64,000 nt of DNA from Todiramphus chloris collaris (GCA_025345505.1 JANVCC010000018.1:39295242-39359241), one strand, 5' to 3'. Shown: positions 1 to 17,886, numbered from the stretch's first letter. A program made the numbers and translations. Notes: generated by a model from the sequence alone, not told the origin.

Positions 1-2840
<2,840 letters not shown>

Positions 2841-2886
2841 CATTGTATAGAGAACCTCCTTCAGCATACTCCATAACAAGACACAC
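2841..2886 (-). CDS. MAP3K7: MAP3K7 coding exon 4 (hinge)
   Basis: A short 46-base exon encoding residues 90-104 plus one base of codon 105. It reads VCLVMEYAEGGSLYN, the beta-5 strand and the hinge that contacts the ATP adenine. Met94 is the gatekeeper (human Met104) and Ala97 is the hinge residue. The acceptor is AAAG at 2887, after a C-rich tract. The donor GTGAGT starts at 2840 after the first base of the Val105 codon. It is too short to be found by an ORF scan and was located by extending the protein match. Confidence 0.95.
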
Positions 2887-3734
2887 CTTTGGGGGGAGGG
2901 AAGGGGACAAAAAATAGGGATGTTTTAAATGTAGGGGTGGAAACAGCTTTTGTAAACTGAAAGTTCTTTGAGAGGAACTGCAAAGTCTCCATTCCTAAGC
3001 TAATGGAAAATTTATCTATGATGTAAAGAGTCATTTTGAGTGGTACATATTTACATGTACTTAGTTCCCACTATGAGTTAGGAAAGAAGCAAATGACCCT
3101 CCCTCCCCTGAGTGCTGAAAAACAAATGCTGTCTTCAAACTGCAATTCAGGGGACTGTTTTTTTTCCAGTGGCTTAAAAATTTTAAATACCACGTCAGAA
3201 GAATTTCACTAGTACTAAGAAAAAAGGGATGCAACATTATTATAACCAATTAATTAGACCATACTAGAATTAGCTAGATACATCTGTCCTGCAACAGCAC
3301 TTGCTTTTCTGTTTGCAGCTGTGTTAAAAAGCAAATCCTGACAAATTGCATATATGAGAACAGGAACTGATTTACAAGCTATGAATCATGTGTTGCTAAT
3401 GTATTTTGTTTTTGTATTACTGATTTGTGATTAATAGCACTGTAGATATGAATGACACCATGTGTGTAATACAACAGATGCCAAACGGAAGTATAATTGG
3501 TGTTTAGAAATAGCTTTGGGATTTTCTTGAAAGAATTTCCTGTAGCAAGGGAAAGAAAGAGCAAAAACCTGAAAATATCAACCAACCAACATAACTGTGT
3601 ATTTCCTTATGGCTTAAATGTGCAAAACGTATATAAAATATACATCTTTGTATATAAAATGCATGTTTTGTGTGTTGATGCTTGCACAGGTTAAGCTAGT
3701 CACCTTTTGCCATGCTGTCAAAGCTATAACTTAC
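2887..3734 (-). other. MAP3K7: MAP3K7 intron 3
   Basis: 848 bases, AT-rich. A C-rich stretch (GGGGGGAGGGAAGGGG on the plus strand, about 2891-2906) lies just before the exon 4 acceptor in transcript sense. Short chance frames occur on both strands; no repeat is recognised. Confidence 0.8.
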
Positions 3735-3800
3735 TGGGTTCAGACAGGCTCCATATAACTTGACAATATTGGGATGATTTACTCGTGACAGTTGTCGAAG
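3735..3800 (-). CDS. MAP3K7: MAP3K7 coding exon 3 (kinase N-lobe)
   Basis: A 66-base exon, 22 codons, residues 68-89, reading [20 protein letters not shown] and then Asn-Pro. This is the end of helix alpha-C and the beta-4 strand of the kinase N-lobe. It is bounded by acceptor TTGCAG at 3801 and donor GTAAGT at 3734, and both ends are phase 0. An open frame on the opposite strand nearby is unrelated. Confidence 0.96.
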
Positions 3801-5477
<1,677 letters not shown>

Positions 5478-8400
5478 CTAGAAGAAAATACAAAATTCTG
5501 GAGTTAAGGCTCGAAAACATTTCACTTGCTGTGCAGGACTTCACAAACAGGAAAGACATTTAACTGAAAAAAATAAAAAGACACTCAATTGACTTTTGCA
5601 GCAGCAATTTAATATTATGTTGTCAAAGCATAACTGGTGCTTAGCTAAGCTTCCTCCACAGAGGAAGAACTAGAAAACTTTACAGAAGATCTGGAAAACA
5701 CACGTGTAAAAGCATTTTATTATTAACATGCATTAACACTATTTCAGAAAAATATGAACTTAGTTATTTCAAACAAGATTTCCTCGGAAGAAAATAAGGA
5801 GAATGACAGCAAATTGATTTTTATAGATTTGAGCAGTAAAATTTTATCTATCTGCTGTACCTGTTTATTCTTGCTAGGAAGAAAAATTAAAACTTCTGCA
5901 ATTTAAATGCATATGTAAACAATTTCACAGGACTATGGTGTAGTTGGAATGAGGTGTTCAATGTGCTCAGTTATAATTTCATTTTTGTCACAGATGCCTC
6001 AGTAGTGTGGGAGCAGTAAATTCTGAGAGCCTTCCAAATAAGCACTATGTCTGTATAAACCCTGCTTTCTCCATTTTTGCTGAAGCCTGCTTTCTAGTTT
6101 ATTTGAAACTAACACTGCCTAAAAATATACAAAACCAGGCAGGAGTTGTGACTCCACTGTAACTTCACAAAACCAGTACTATCAGCTTCTGCATAATATA
6201 TTATTCAAGAAGCCTTCAATGTTTGCTGTGAAGCAGCTCCAACACCACCATTATTTGGTACAAAAAAGATAGCAGGCTTGAATCAGGGCTAGAGAGAAGT
6301 ATACTTTTTCTATGAGGTCACTTCTAGTTACTGGTGAGTTATAAGCTATGGTAAATTGAAATTTCATTTCTTTTAATTGTGTTCCTCAAGGAAAAAAGGC
6401 AACATACAAAAAACCCAACAAAACATGCCTATGCACTGTAAAGTTGAAACTAGAGTGCCACCAAAACAGTGACTCTAGATGCTACAGGAGAGCACAGACA
6501 AGCAGGTGGTTACACATATGCCCAAAAGAAAGCTGGAGAGAAGAGGAGGAAGAAATGGAAGGTACTCAAAGGCACAGAACCAGCTAAGGGACAGGAGACC
6601 CTCCAACTCCAAAATATGCAAGGCAGAGCAGATGAGAGGTGTGGAGGGAGGAACTAGGATCTAGGTGGGCTGGCCTGTGTTTGGTCCTAACATCCCTTCT
6701 TCTGCATTAGCTTTAACAGCATTCAGTGCTCATGCTTCCATTCCTTGATTTCATGTAATATCGTATGTATCCTGAGGAACAAAGCAGACACTTGTAATGA
6801 AATAAACACTTTTTTGGAAGGTGACAAGAAGAGAAAGGGAAGTAGGTAGCAGGTGGAGTGGAAGCATTTAAAAATATGATTATCAAAGCAGCTTATTATG
6901 GCAGAATTTGTTTACTCTCTACCTTGAATGGGTAATGTGCATACATGAATAATATTTTGGATGGAAAAACTATATTACAATGCTCTTCACTAAGAAGTCA
7001 TAGCTGTGCTTAAGTTTATCAACCTAATTCAGAAAAGATTCTTGGAAAGGGTGTGGAAGGAATATTAAAAATTAAAATATATAGATGTAACATAATTAAT
7101 AGTTAATGGCTTGTTGGTTTTTTTTTTGAGATGTCCCACAATAAGTAATAATCCAGAATGTAAATTGAGAATGCTGATCCAGAGAGGACAACTCAGTAGC
7201 CAGAAATGTACAAGTACCAGACTGTACTTGTCAAGGATTCATGTTGAAGCACATTATTCATTTATGTAAACCATGCTTGGGCTTGATTCTCACTTCATAC
7301 TTTCCTAATAAATAAACAGTGACACTGATTTCCCGTGAGAATGGAGTGGAAAAGGCTGCAGGTGCATAGCTCAAGATCTACTAAATTTTCATGATGAATA
7401 TGAGAAAGCTTGCAATCAAGGGCCAAGTTTGAAAAGGGGAAAAAAATCAAAATTAAAAAAATATTCAAGATTTAGCATTAAGAAAGATGGGAAAAAGGGA
7501 AGAATGGTCAATATGGTCAATACTTTTGCAAGGTTCCATACGGATATGAGAGATGGCTGCTCAGCAAAGGTGATCAATTGAATTTTCCTCTTCTGTCTTC
7601 CTTAACACAGATAAAGAAGTATTCTTGTCTTTTACATTACAGCACACACCCTTCCAGGAATTCCTGGCTCCTCACCTTTACTCTCCACAACAGTGGTTCA
7701 TAGACCAAGTCTACCACAAGATATCTACTGCAGATACATAGAACATGCCTCATTCTGCCTCATGTAAAAAAGGACCTGTTGATTGTAACCTCCTCCCCAA
7801 GCTACAGTATAGGGCCTTGACCCCTGTTGATAGAAGGTACACCAACTATTTTCTAGCAGTCCACAACTGAGGCTGGAAACACCAAGCTACATGAATGATA
7901 GTCAAATAGCCTACAAAAATAGAACATATAAACAAACTAGAAACAGTGAATCACTGGAAGACCCAAAGGTCTCAAACAATGTCCTTTGGTATTTCCTCTT
8001 CTCTCTCAGACCACGTTGTGAGTAAAAGTGCCCAATTTCTTTGGACTGTCAGGCCACCCACCTTCTACTGGCACAAAACAGTTGTCCATTACAAACCCTC
8101 TACCCACCTCACAAAGTGCATGACCAGACCTACAGTTTAAGAAAATTCTCATCAGTCTGTGTGTGTGGTGTAAGTCTGCACTTCACAGAAGTGCTGATTT
8201 AGTAAGCCCGTGAGTCATCCACTGTGCTAGCACATCTATCTCAGAGAGCAGCCTGCTGACCTGCATACCTGGGGAGTATGAAGGACAGACAGTTAATAAG
8301 AGAACAAGAAACTTGGGCAGGATGAAGCTCACTGGCAGCAGCAATTCAGTTGCAGGTCTTCTGCTCTCCTACAATATGAAGGAACCCAAACTGCTCAAGT

Positions 8401-9174
8401 TAACTGGAACGAACTCCCTCCTCCACTTAAGGAAAAGGAGTTGTGCATATAATGATTTCTTCTAGCTGGATGCAATTAGCCTTATGTTGCAAGGCTGAGT
8501 GAGACTCCATTTAACAGAGCTCATTTTCTGAAAAAAAGCTCTCTCCCACAGTTTTTGACTACAGCTCTGTTACATTTAATTCACTGCTGTGGGGAAGAAA
8601 AAGCTATTTGAAAACAGCACATATATGACAGTTAAAAGATTGATCTCAGATACAGCTGATGAAATTTAATCAAGTAATTTGACTTTTTTTTTTAATTAGT
8701 CTGAATAATTTACAACAGTTTCCTGATAGATCATGCTTGCTTTTTTTCGGCAAGTCATACTTTTCCTTGCTGAAAACACTTGTGTATGTCCATGTGTACA
8801 AATATAAGTAATAAGGATATAATTTTAATATTATGACTATGTAATATATACTATATATATATGAAATATATTTATTTTTCACATGTATATAAAACTATAA
8901 TCACATCTCTTGCATTTGTTTCCACATGATCAAATTCAGCCCATAAGCCAACACAATTGCATACTGTTCCCCTGCAGATAAAACCCATGACTACTTGCAA
9001 ATTTAATACAGGAATTTTCAGTATGCTAGAGTTTTCATATATTGAAATTTCAATTTTGATGTATTTAAAAATTAACAGTTCTATTCAGTGAAGAAACTAA
9101 GATGAATGGGTATATCTCCCAGTGTGTCATTTTACATTGTGCCATGAATGTCACAATAGTGGGACTCTAGTTGA

Positions 9175-9275
9175 AAACAAAGCAAAACAAACAAAAAAGA
9201 AACCCCACCCAAAAAGAAAAAACCAAAACAAAACAACAAAAAAAAACCCAACAACAAAAAAAACTCAACAAATGA
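9175..9275. repeat. A/C-rich low-complexity tract
   Basis: About 100 bases made almost entirely of A with interspersed C and a few G (AAACAAAC-, AACAAA- and CCCAACAAC-type motifs). It produces long lysine/asparagine- or phenylalanine/leucine-rich frames on the two strands, which are composition artefacts. Confidence 0.85.
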
Positions 9276-10503
9276 AACAGTATCAGGAACCAAGAGGAAG
9301 AGTTTACCAGGCAATCTAAATCTTAATTACATAACAGAAAGCTACGAGAGACCATCAGATACAGAGATTTTATGGCTGGTGAAAAAAGCTTGATAAATGA
9401 CTATGCAGTCAAGGTTTCATAACAATTTATCAGTCACTTGCTGCCTGCTTAGGCAGAGCGTTGAACTTGAGAAGAGGACATGAATGCACTGAATATTTAC
9501 CTAGGATACAAGGAAAACATAGAAGAACTGATCTTCCATTAAAGTAGCTCAGCCTCTTGGCCAGCACACGAATGTTGCAACTGTCAGAAGCAATGCTGGA
9601 TCTGATACTAAACTTGAAGTTTACTGTATGTGAAAGCCCAGCACGTCTTTCCTACTTAATTTGGAAAAAGTATCTTACTCATGGTGAAAACATCCTTTAT
9701 AATCGACAGAATGCAGTTTGGGTTGGATTCCACTTACATTTCTTTTTCTTCCTTTAAGTTTTCACTGGACATATTCTTTAAAGGAGCAAGTCTTAGAATT
9801 TGTCAGAATGGTTTAAACGCCATGTAGTTTTCTTCAGCACAGTGTGCTGGAACTAAGTAACTTAATATCACAGGAGGGAGGTGCTGTCTGAACTTTAGTT
9901 TCTTCACGCTCATTCCATCTTGTCCCCTGCTGTTGGTGCCACACCATATGTTTGGGCAGTAGTGCATATTCTGAATTATATGAAGCGCAGTTAATGGAAT
10001 TATTGACACAACAAATCAATAAACAGCAGTTGATCTGTAGCACTGTGTATGTTTGGAAAATGATCTAAAAATAAACACATTCTTTTGGTAAAAGATTTTG
10101 GTCCTCTAAATATCTTCTAGGAGAAAAAAAGGAAAATACAAGGCAGATGACGTGTTTAGAAATAGAATATGTGCTTCTACTTTTCCACATAATAGAATTA
10201 AGTCTGTCAAGAACCATTCGGTTAGTACATGACATAGACATATTTTAAACTGTCAGAAATGCTTAAGGAGCCTTAGAGACTGAAAAGTACATACAAATTT
10301 ATTCTTATTAATACCAGTAAAAAGTTATGTTTTACTCTGTGAGAGTGACGTGGCGAAAGACAGTGCTGTTTGCATGTTTTCCAGATAATGTATTTAGATT
10401 CTTATTTAAAGAATATGAACCATACACGAGCCCTGGAACAAACATTACTTCTGCCTCTGTGTACAAATAGTATCAAATGCTGCATATAAACAAAGATACA
10501 TGA

Positions 10504-10553
10504 TACTGACTTGTAAGTATGCAGATTATACTGACTGGTAAGTATGTAGACTA
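10504..10553. repeat. 25-bp tandem duplication (2 copies)
   Basis: Two adjacent 25-base units, 10504-10528 and 10529-10553, both read TACTGACT.GTAAGTATG.AGA with a few substitutions. It is a small local duplication within intron 1. Confidence 0.8.
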
Positions 10554-13500
10554 GAAATCATGCAGGAAACAGAGACTGCAGATATGCTGAGACCATAAGG
10601 ATGTATTTTGTCTTAAGGGATGTGACCAATAAAACCCCAGCCCGTCCATAAAGCAAGAAAAATGCATCTCTGTTTATTTAGATGCATACTATTCCCCTAT
10701 CAAATGTCAAAACTTCAGAAGAACTAATTTCACCTTTGCATTAACGGCACAGCTTTTCTATTCACTGAAAAAATATAAAGATGCAAAGTTTTCATCTCTA
10801 TCCATGAAGTTTCCATGTTATTTAGCTCTGTATGCTAGATATCTAGTGCTTTTCTTTCTAAAAAACCGCTTGCTGGATATATAAGACAGAAATAAAATAT
10901 AATAACTCCCTGGCTGTAGTATTGTTTGGAGAACTGTATTCGTAATTTGCAGTATCTACATAACATGTTTGTTTAAGATTTTGGGAAGCACGATAAGCAG
11001 TTAAAAAAAACCCGACAAACACACACAACACAAAACCAACAAAACCTGTACTTCCAAACACACAGGCGTCTCTAGATTAATATCTATGTCCCTTTGATTA
11101 CTGGTATTTTTGCAAATGAAAGGCTTATGCAAACTGAACTTTGGGACCTCTCAAGCTTCAGACAGGGGCGGGGAGGAAGATCTACAATGCTTTGTAAAAA
11201 CAGAAACACATTTTTAAATTTAGTTGCTTCTACTCTTTCTATCCACCAGAGTTCCAGCACTACCAATAAACCATACTAATATTTTCAGGTTTTCACACAT
11301 CTACATTTGCCTGCACAATACATGAAAAGCATAGAGATTAAAAATAAAAAAGTGCCAAAAGAAGCCACGAACAACAGTTTACAGCCCCTAAAAATATATG
11401 CCTGCATTTTCTACCATTCATTCAACCAGTCTCAAATTCCAACTTTGGTGTGTGCTATGCTTTATTAAGCAGGTTGAAGCAAATTGGCCCCATGCCACAA
11501 ATGACTGTGGCCAATACCTTGGCAGCACTTTTAGGAAGGAGTTCTGGTCTGCCAATTCTTACAGCTATGTTCTTTCACTGGTTAAGTTTATTTGTAGTAG
11601 TGCTCAACCCAATTCTAAATGTTGCTTTCCCTTTCTGGAATTCATACAGCAATGAAACACCCAAACCTCAAAGCAGCTCTTGCTCCTGCAAAAACCCCAT
11701 AAGCAGCCCCACTAATTTTAAGTAAATTAAGTAATTTAGTTCAGGTTTAGTTTCCAAGTTCCAGCTTTAAAGTTATGAAAAAAACCACTGTAGGGAAAAA
11801 AAGATTTCTTAATGAAAAAAATCTGTTATTAAAAATCAACTTATCTTCTTAAAAATACACATAACCTCTGCTTGCCACAAACTAATGCAGTTGCTCCATA
11901 CTTAGGACATCATCTGTTAGAGCTGCACAACATTGTAGAGCTACTATTTAGTAACTCAGCTATCTGAATTTAGCTCTGTTTTTAAGAAATTATTCTATTT
12001 TCAACTTCTTCCAAAAATTTTTGTGGAGAATCAAAGCACCATCATATATCTTTCTAAAATTATGGGTGTGTCCAGAAATTCTGCCTTTGCTCTAAACACA
12101 CAAGCAACCCTCTTTGCATTTTGATAGCTCAGTCATTCTAAGAAATGTGTGCATCTCAAGCAAAGATAACTGTTTATCAGGCTGTACTTTCATTCCAGCT
12201 TTTTACACACTGATAGCCTTTTACAAGTCTGTCTCAACTGAACTCATTTGAATTAGCAGTAACTAAAAAGCATTAACAAAACACTTGTCTGATGCTCTAA
12301 TACAAATCAATTTGTTTTGTTATGACAGGAGATTCTGGTTTTGATGAGGTACTCACAGTGAAGGACTACAACATGAACTGGGCTCGCTGTTCTGGCAGAG
12401 TCTAAAATTACTGGTCTTTGAAAAACAAATAATTTTTCAGTCAGTGAAATACCACTTGAATCCACTGGGTGGGATAAATAAGGGATACATGAAGTTTGTT
12501 TCATGGGTTTACTTTACTTTGTTGTTTTGGTTTTTTTTTCCTTAGGGAAAGGCCTTCCCAATTTCTGACAGCAGTTAAACATTGTCACTCAGTTGTGACC
12601 CCAGTAATGAAGTTCCCTGCCTAATGCAGCAGCCATCTCATAAACAGGCATCTTGCTCTTCTATTCCCGCGGTGAAAGCCTGTGAAATTTCTTTGCCATG
12701 CATTCTTTATGACAGTAAAATAGAAATTTATTTTACAGCACACAGATTGATTCATTGAATAAATCTGCATGTGTAGAAGCAAGTGTAGAGTCTTACATGA
12801 GCAGTTTAACTAGCTTATTAGTAATTTTCTAACACTTATGCACACTAAGTTTCTTCCATGTGAAATTGGTGTTGTGCAACTTCTGCTATAAATTCACAGT
12901 CTAGCTGACACCTCAGCAATTCTCTTCTGTAGATGAATGAAGACCATCTTCCACTGGTATAACCAAACAAAGTCGGAACAGTGATTTGAATTAAATCAGA
13001 AATGTATTTGGAGTAAGATCACACAGAGAATTCTGGTCTATGTTCTCACCACATACTAAATTTTTGCCTTTGCTTCTGGACGCCCAACTTTGCACCTTGA
13101 AGGCTTACTTTCTGAAACAGGCTGAGAAACTGTAGATGTGACTTCAAATGGATCCCTAGCTACTGCCCTTGGCTCTTGAGAGCCAAGCCTTTCATACTCA
13201 TGTCAAATATCCAAGAATATTGTTCAGACCTCAAATCACATTTGTGGTTCTCACCCAAACTTCCTCCAATTTTGCTGCTTCGTATTCTACAACTGGACAC
13301 AATCCCCCAGGACATAAAAACAGTGGAGACAGTAACAACTCCATGTTCAGCAGCAATGTACACAAATTTGCTTTACCTTGTAGCGTAATGGTCGTAATTG
13401 GTCACTTCATCTCAGTAACTTTTAAAAAGTAAATTACTATAATGAGGAGCAAAAGCCAGTCATCTTGCTGTGATCCCCATTCTTGTCTCTGAACTGATCT

Positions 13501-15257
13501 GCTCCATAATTGCAAGGAACACAACCACTCAGCACACCTCTCAACTGTTACTCAACTGTTCAAAAAAATGTCTAAGGTAGATAAACAAACCATAAATTGC
13601 ACCTCTGTAGTTGCTGGGACCTTAAGTAGGTTTTTCCAAAATAAATATTTAGAAAGCTTACCTGTTCATCTTAAAAGAAAATATTACCCTAAATCCCCTT
13701 AGAATTAACTACTGTTGCCCAAATAGACCGTAGGAAAATAAACTTCAGTGTATACTACAGTGTACCAGTAAAGCATTAAACAACCAGTTTTCAAAGAATT
13801 TACACTTCCTGGCTGTTCAAAAGTAACTTGCAACTACACAAATAGGGTAATGGTTCTCAATGTGGCTACATCAGACAGTGACTGGGCAGGGCCACAGCAC
13901 ACATGACCCAACACGCATCTTGTGGCCGTGCGATCCAAAGCATACGAACATCATGCGATGAAAAGGTCTGCATTTTGATTATCTATGGGACAGTAATAGA
14001 GTCAGATGATGGAGGAAGGGCTCTAGGATTTTCAGGAAAGAGTGTCAGGGAGCAGACTGCCAGAACAATTCAAACCCGAAGTTTGTTCATTGCTTAGATG
14101 GGAAAGCTCCTCTGGGAACGGGAGGCACGAGTATTTAAGGCTAGATTTAAATGTAAGATCTTAAAACAGGGCTATGAGGCTTTTTATAGGTAACTTGATT
14201 TCATAGTTCGGTTTCTAATGATTTGTCTAACACCTGAAAACTTCAGAAATTCACATGGTAAGGCAAGGAATGTTTCTGTTGAACCCAAGTTGTATGTTGT
14301 TCTCCCCTTCTACTTTTGAAGATGTTTCTGCTGTATCACATCAATTCTGATTTGATTCCAAATCATTCATAATAATTATTTCTATATTTTACTTCAACCT
14401 AAGCACTATAAACAATGAAAAGACAGCTTGAAGTTGGAGACATATTTGACTGCTGGAAAGTAACACTACAGTACAATTAGTCACATGCATGGTAGCTAAA
14501 ACAAAATATGGTATATTCTTGGTATTATCCAGTAGAGTTCAGTCAAACCTAAATGAAAGTGCACTTATAGATCTCACATTTATTAGAAAGGACTCTGGGC
14601 CTCAAGTATTCCAGAACTTCAATATCTATTAATAAACCAGTGGCAGAGAGGGACTGCTATCTGCTGACAAGACAGCCTTGATAATACAACAGCAAAGCTA
14701 TGATTATACAAGCATTCATTTGAGTTCCCAGTGTAGATTTGTTGACACTCCATTTTGAAACATGTCAAGTTTGCCAAGCATATTAAAATCTGACCATTTT
14801 TGAGTGCTTACAGCCATTTAAAAAAGCCTTGAAAATTTCCAAGCCTTAAGTGACAGAAAATCCTCAGTAAGGATGTGTGCTTTGTTATGACTGCAAAGTT
14901 GATGATTTGCACTGAAACTGCATCATGAGAACAGGTCATCATGCACAGCTGTAAAAAGCAAGCTGTGAGTATGGTCTCAAGTTCACCTGTTTTATTGCAA
15001 AGTAGATCTTATTTCTTCCTCTGTGCAATGATGTTTAGAGTGCACAGCGCTATGGGACCCCATTGCCTATAAGAATTTCTGGTAGGACAGGTACGCTGAG
15101 CATAGCTCACAATGCTACACCAGATGTCATCAGACTTTCTCATGGAGAGCACACTTATGAGAGCTCCCCTGCTTATTTCACATGCTTTTTGTCATCCTTA
15201 ACAGAGACACTACTTTGAGGATAACTCAACAATCACATTAAGAGGTAATCGCAAGAG

Positions 15258-15510
15258 CTAATGGTAGCAAGCTGAAACAATGGAAGTTCCACCTCAACAT
15301 GAGGAAAAACTTGCTCCCTGTGAGAGTGACAGAGCACTGGAATAAGGTGCCCAGGGAGGTTGGCGAGTCTCCTCTAGAGACTTTTGAGACCCGCCTGGAT
15401 CTGTTCCTCTGTGGCATGCCCTGGGTGTTCCTGCTCTGGCAGGGGGGTTGGACTTGATGATCTCCAGAGGTCCCTTCCAACTCCTACCATTCTATGATTG
15501 TATGATTAAA
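15258..15510 (+). mobile_element. CR1 LINE 3' fragment
   Basis: The text runs from the end of the CR1 ORF2 (AACATGAGGAAAAACTTGCT, then the residues that translate as TGCPGRLASLL-type) into the 3' UTR with CTGGCAGGGGGGTTGGACTT, GATGATCTCCAGAGGTCCCT, and the terminal ATTCTATGATTGTATGATT octamer-like repeats. It lies in intron 1, antisense to MAP3K7. The well-preserved tail suggests a relatively younger CR1 subfamily. It is 5'-truncated and non-coding. Confidence 0.93.
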
Positions 15511-17573
15511 TAAAGTACAAATTACTCCTTAGGCATCACCTTTACATACTTTTTTGTGCATATAGTTCTGTCTCAGCAGGCGCTAGGCAGGTATGTAGGA
15601 CACATACAAGCTCCAAACTCTAAATCTTAGAATGATAAATTATAGTTACACCAATTAGACATTGTGCAGCTCCACATTTCCTACATGTAAACCAGCAACA
15701 TAATCCTTGCTAACAGCCTTCCCAAGGGTGCCGTGAGGATTAAAGATTTGTTTAGTGTTTTATTCACTCAAAGTGCAATGTCTAACACATTAGATGTGCT
15801 ACTTACTTCTGTGAGCCATCACAGGACAACTGTTTGTGATTGATATGTTCCTATTGTCCTCTTTGAGTGAGAAAAGTAATTTCTCCCAAAGGATGGGATT
15901 TGACCCCTGTCCATTAGTAAGTGTTGCAAAAACATTGGTGTGTTATCAAATGCAAAAATAGTTTTCAGTTACCAAACACCATAAAATTTTCTCACTTAAG
16001 AAGAGTTAAATGCATAAAGGGAAGAGGAACAATTACTTAAGAGTCAAAAATCTTCACGATTGCCATAGACATAGAAAGGGGAAAAGGCAATCTTTCAGAA
16101 GATACTACCTTTGGAGAATTTCCAGTGTCTGCTAAGGTGAAAGCCTAAGTTACCACAGCGCTACCTGAACACAGCAGAAAGTGCCCTGGTGTTTTATGAA
16201 AATATTGCAGATTTTATGTTCTGTGAACTCTCCCAGGCCACAGGAGCCCAGCATAATTATTATAAACAAACAAGTATCTAGCAAATCATTTAAAAAATGC
16301 AAGATGATGGTGGTCATATTTATAAAAGCTACTACACAAAACTAAATTTACTTCCACGTAAACTTTTTAAGAAAGAGAGAGCAATCATTACTGAAAGAAG
16401 AAGATAGTAATCCATGAAAAAAAAAACAAACAACAGAAGCACAAAGACTATTTCAGCAGCCTTGGGTGTCTGTTAGGTCCAAGCTACCCTCATCAAATTC
16501 AGTATGGATATGCATGAAGCAACTTCATTCCTGCAGAGATGTTAGCAGAGGAGGAAGAAATAAAATTAACTAACAGAGCAATATTTTTGTGTAATTCTCA
16601 GAGTTAAACATCATTGTGGTATACACGTACTACTGAGCCCTTCAGTAAAGCATTTAAACTATCCTAGATCCCACCCATCCTACTTTCACAGGAAATCCAG
16701 ACAGACGAAAGCTACATATGAAATTCTGTACTTTATCCACTCCCGTTCCAGCCTCAAAGAATTTAAATAATAATTTCACTATGAAACTTTCTACAGAAGA
16801 AGAAATACTTGCTTCTGTGTTATATGACAACCGAATGTCACTTCCTGGGTAACGTGCACAGATCACAAATGAAATGTTACAGATGCATGAGTGCAACATC
16901 ACTAGCCTATGTTAAGAAAAAATAATAATAAAAGATCTGGACATTCTTAGAGCTAACACAAGTTGTACATTTCACAAATAACACTGATGTGATGATTCTA
17001 TAGATATACACATATATATATATAAAACAGTGTTTCAGTTCAGTGGCTGAAGGAGAAAGCAGGGGCATAGAGAAATAGAGATCTGAAAGAAAAATCAGAA
17101 ATAACAGTTCCCTCTTGTGACAGCGTTTGACAACTATGTTTGCTACACACACCTAGGTGGGTGGCAAAATGGGCGGTGAAACTTTAAAATGAAAGTTACG
17201 AATGAATTTATCCGGTTTAAATAAAACCCCACAGTACAGCACCCAGCACCAGTGTTGGCAGAAGCTGGCACCTCTGCCCCCAGCCATACCGCCTTTGTTC
17301 TCCCGTGCCTGCTGCTGAAGCATCCAGGGGAGAAGGGAAGCCCCGGGCAGGTAGAGTGGGGGGCGGGCGGGGGGAGTCCCGCACACCCAAGAAGCCTCCG
17401 CGGCCCTTTCTGCGGGATGGCGCCGGGGACGGCAAGCCGGGGGCTCTCGGGGGCTGCGTGGGGACAGGCCCCACGGCGGGGGCCGGGGTGGCCCCTCCTG
17501 CCCGCCAGCAGGCCGCGCCCGGGGAGCTGGGATGCGTGCGGGGAGGCCGCCCGGCGGCGGGGCCCTCACTCAC

Positions 17574-17663
17574 CTCTTCCACCTCGATCTCTTTGTAGTC
17601 GATTTCTTCGAAGTTGAGGACCGGGGGGGTTTCAATCATTTCAGCGGAGGCGGCAGCGGACAT
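17574..17663 (-). CDS. MAP3K7: MAP3K7 coding exon 1 (N-terminus)
   Basis: This exon encodes residues 1-30: a very short Ser/Ala leader, then EMIETPPVLNF and the acidic EEIDYKEIEVEE segment that is the hallmark just before the TAK1 kinase domain. It ends on a complete codon (GAG) followed by a strong donor, GTGAGT, at 17573. The ATG at 17661-17663 is chosen because it opens with Met-Ser-Ala as TAK1 does. Its context is G at -3 and T at +4, which is moderate. The human protein, as I recall it, carries a longer Ala/Ser run (about ten more residues) before EMIE, so this leader is contracted. It also has one residue fewer between EMIE and VLNF. The open frame continuing to 17217 is read-through into intron 1, not coding. 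The exon sits inside the CpG island. Confidence 0.96.
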
Positions 17664-17886
17664 CCCTCCTCTTTCACCTAGGGGAGGAGAGGCCAGGGCC
17701 GGCCGGGGGCAGAAGGCTCGTCGCCGGGCAGCCGAGGGCCTGGGCCGGGGCTACGCGGGGCACGGCGGCGGCTTCTGCCCTCCGCGCGGGCGCAGGTCGG
17801 GGAGGGCCTGGCCGAGGCGCCGCCTGGGCCGCCGCGCGGGGCGAGGCCGCATCCGCGGCGGCCGCGTGCCTCAGTGGCGGCGGGCG
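17664..17886 (-). other. MAP3K7: Probable MAP3K7 5' UTR / core promoter segment
   Basis: GC-rich sequence directly upstream of the start codon on the transcribed strand, up to the gap. In mammals the MAP3K7 5' leader is of this order of length, so the TSS is inferred to lie in or near this segment or the gap. The exact start is not determined by the sequence. Confidence 0.6.

Larger units (their letters stand above)
5478..17573 (-). other. MAP3K7: MAP3K7 intron 1 (about 12.1 kb)
   Basis: The long first intron, donor GTGAGT at 17573 and acceptor TTCTAG at 5478. First introns are common sites of regulatory elements. By eye I find one CR1 fragment (15258-15510), an A/C-rich tract (9175-9275) and a 25-bp tandem duplication (10504-10553). 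Base composition rises in GC only in the last few hundred bases next to exon 1. The stretches 5.5-9.1, 9.3-15.2 and 15.5-17.1 kb contain only short, unrecognisable open frames. The stretch 7.6-8.2 kb is less AT-rich and may be an old repeat that I cannot name. Confidence 0.85.

Noticed and set aside
7620..8150. Less AT-rich stretch in intron 1 as an LTR or DNA-transposon relic
   Set aside because: Texture hints at an old repeat but I found no terminal repeats, target duplication or coding similarity.
9122..9319. Lys/Asn/Thr-rich plus-strand and Phe/Leu-rich minus-strand frames
   Set aside because: Both are translations of an A/C-rich low-complexity tract.
11398..11725. Overlapping 85- and 91-codon frames in intron 1
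   Set aside because: Two phases open at once with unrelated peptides; no domain recognised.
17153..17663. 148- and 138-codon minus-strand frames continuing from MAP3K7 exon 1
   Set aside because: The real exon ends at 17574 with a strong GTGAGT donor and the next TAK1 residues are found in the exon at 5367-5477. The rest is intronic read-through in GC-rich sequence with few stops.
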